From Nevskiaceae bacterium (GTDB lineage: Bacteria > Pseudomonadota > Gammaproteobacteria > Steroidobacterales > Steroidobacteraceae), in assembly GCA_031277355.1 (NCBI GenBank), contig JAITMN010000107.1, positions 1 to 5,497 on the forward strand: a stretch of DNA of 5,497 bases, read 5' to 3'. Each line of letters opens with the position of its first letter. Within the stretch, counting starts at the first letter, position 1. The position numbers and the translations under genes are program-made. The notes below the pieces were generated by a model. The model was not told where the DNA came from. It saw nothing but the letters and a program-made list of their open reading frames with translations, and did no database searches. Positions 4,292-5,497 of the stretch are shown here, piece by piece.

Positions 4292-5497
4292 TCATCTCGC
4301 CTGCAATTCCTCGTGCAAAAACGCCGCCACATCCTGAATGTTCTGCTCGTTCAATAAATCCGGATACATCTTCGGCATCGGCGCGCGCGGCTCTTTCAGA
4401 TAATTGATCGTCGCAGGCCGATCAAGCCGCGATGCCAATGTGGACAGACGCTTGTCTGCGATCAAGTTGCCATCGGGACCATGACAAGCCTCGCAAACCT
4501 GCCCGTACAAACGCCGTCCCGCCGCCACATTGGGCGAACCGTTGCCGCCTGCGGCAGGCCGCAACATGGCCGGCTGCGCGCCCGCAACGGGCTTGGCGTC
4601 AAGCGCCATGATCACCACGCTCGGAAAGCCCAGATCGCCGAAGGCATTGCGCGAGATATTGCCCGCTGCAAACGCCACATATTGTTTGCCGTCCTGCTCA
4701 TAAGTCACGACGCCGCCGGCCATCGCGCCGCCTGCGCTGGCTTTGTGCAACACGTTGCCGGTGGCGCTGTCGAACACCAGCAGATTGCCGGCCAGATCAC
4801 CCGCGAACGTGATGCCGCCCGCCGTTGGCGTAATGCCCGCCACCACCGGCTTCTCCGCGTGATACTTCCAGCGCACCGCGCCGGTTTCCCAATCCACCGC
4901 CGTGATCCATCCGGTGGAATCTCCCACCGGCTCGACGGTGCCACCGAATGAAACCGCGCCGGGGGAATACTCCGTGGTACCCAGCTTGATCAGAAAGCAC
5001 ACATCCACCGCGCCCACCACCAATTGCTTGCGCACGGGATCAAACGCCGGTCCATTCCACTCCACACCGCCCGCATAGCCGGGGCAAACCGTCACGCCTT
5101 CACGCGGGATATCTTTTGGCGGCAGTTGCACTGTTGTTACCGGCGTGCGGAATACCCGCTGCTTCTGATCGCGGTCCACCGCAGTGAGATGGCCGTCCTT
5201 GCCACCAATCACCACCAGATCACGCGCATTGTTCGCGCGATACAGCACCGGCGCAGCGGCGATGTCGAAGTCGAGCGCATCGCGCGGCGCAACCTGATGC
5301 CACCACTTCAACTGACCCGTGCGCGCATCGAGCACCACCACCGAATTCGTGAACAGGTTGTCGCCCGGACGATAGGCCACGTCGAGGTCAGGCCAGGGAT
5401 TGCCCACCGGAACGAACAGTTCGCCCGTTGTGACATCCAGCGACATCGTGCCCCACACACCGCCACCGCCGGTCTTCGCAGACTCCGGCCGCAGCCA
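4292..5497 (-). CDS. PQQ-dependent dehydrogenase with C-terminal cytochrome c domain, 5' end beyond the right edge
   Basis: C-terminal 401 residues of a periplasmic quinohaemoprotein dehydrogenase (alcohol or sugar oxidation with electron transfer from PQQ to haem c); the substrate is not predictable. Seen, counting from the window edge: GGGGVWGTMSLD at the start; PVGNPWPDLDVAYRPGDN (about 30-46) with the Asn expected as Ca ligand; APRDALDFDIAAAPVL (70-85), where Asp76 aligns with the catalytic Asp of methanol-dehydrogenase-type enzymes; beta-propeller blades such as GGKDGHLTAVDR, CPGYAGGVEWNGPAFDP, TGWITAVDWETGAVRWKY and AGDLAGNLLVFDSATG; a conserved GNISRNAF; a linker (about 300-318); and the cytochrome c domain with CEACH (335-339, bases 4481-4495) and candidate axial Met in PMPKM. 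The reading frame is open to position 5497, so the GTG at 5458 is an internal Val. Signal peptide and first blades lie outside. It ends 17 bases from the palindromic element and is convergent to the flotillin operon, with no functional link implied. Confidence 0.9.
   Translation of the reverse strand, partial: WLRPESAKTGGGGVWGTMSLDVTTGELFVPVGNPWPDLDVAYRPGDNLFTNSVVVLDARTGQLKWWHQVAPRDALDFDIAAAPVLYRANNARDLVVIGGKDGHLTAVDRDQKQRVFRTPVTTVQLPPKDIPREGVTVCPGYAGGVEWNGPAFDPVRKQLVVGAVDVCFLIKLGTTEYSPGAVSFGGTVEPVGDSTGWITAVDWETGAVRWKYHAEKPVVAGITPTAGGITFAGDLAGNLLVFDSATGNVLHKASAGGAMAGGVVTYEQDGKQYVAFAAGNISRNAFGDLGFPSVVIMALDAKPVAGAQPAMLRPAAGGNGSPNVAAGRRLYGQVCEACHGPDGNLIADKRLSTLASRLDRPATINYLKEPRAPMPKMYPDLLNEQNIQDVAAFLHEELQAR

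Noticed and set aside
4061..4357. Plus-strand Arg/Leu-rich frame running through the flotillin end and the palindromic element
   Set aside because: It overlaps the flotillin and PQQ-dehydrogenase genes in the wrong frame and strand and has no ribosome-binding site. Its content comes from the GC-rich hairpins.
4481..4951. Plus-strand open frame of 156 codons opposite the PQQ dehydrogenase
   Set aside because: It is antisense to a clear beta-propeller/cytochrome c coding region, and its start codon coincides with the complement of the CEACH haem motif. The composition is His/Arg/Ala-rich without a domain.
5456..5458. GTG as the start of the PQQ dehydrogenase
   Set aside because: The frame is open upstream to the window edge and encodes the family-typical GGGGVWGT stretch, so this codon is an internal Val.

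Overview
The window reads as chromosomal DNA of a GC-rich, Gram-negative proteobacterium. The clues are a diderm-type lipoprotein signal, a YqiJ/YqiK (enterobacterial-type) flotillin pair, and a PQQ-dependent dehydrogenase fused to cytochrome c. I would guess a gammaproteobacterium of the Xanthomonadales/Lysobacterales kind, or a betaproteobacterium. This rests on gene content and composition only, so genus-level assignment is not supported.

Left arm (1-598, minus strand): the 5' part of a small lipoprotein gene runs off the left edge. Immediately upstream of it, sharing a 4-base GTGA overlap, lies a PIN-domain (VapC-like) gene. Its protein keeps the N-terminal half of the fold but stops before the C-terminal acidic residues, so it looks like a truncated, probably inactive, toxin remnant. 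No VapB-type antitoxin gene precedes it.

Divergent junction (about 581-623): the PIN gene and the right-hand operon start only 20 bases apart in an AT-rich island. The island holds a perfect 8-base inverted repeat covering both ATG codons, plus three GTATTC/GAATAC half-sites spaced exactly 10 bases apart. A plausible sigma-70-type promoter lies across it and would give an almost leaderless mRNA to the right.

Central operon (619-4167, plus strand): four tightly packed genes encode (1) an unrecognised 164-residue protein whose N-terminus resembles a ribbon-helix-helix DNA-binding fold, (2) a PspA/IM30-family coiled-coil membrane-remodelling protein, (3) a YqiJ-like membrane protein with a C-terminal OB-fold, and (4) a YqiK-like flotillin (SPFH domain plus long coiled coil). 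Together they look like an inner-membrane stress or microdomain module. The first gene is a candidate autoregulator acting at the half-site cluster.

Right arm: 4164-4274 is a nested palindromic element (9-base terminal inverted repeats enclosing two hairpins). It starts inside the flotillin stop codon and separates the operon from a convergent minus-strand gene. That gene (4292 to the right edge) encodes the C-terminal part of a periplasmic PQQ-dependent dehydrogenase with a fused cytochrome c domain; its N-terminus lies beyond the window. No tRNA, rRNA, CRISPR array or insertion-sequence transposase was seen.
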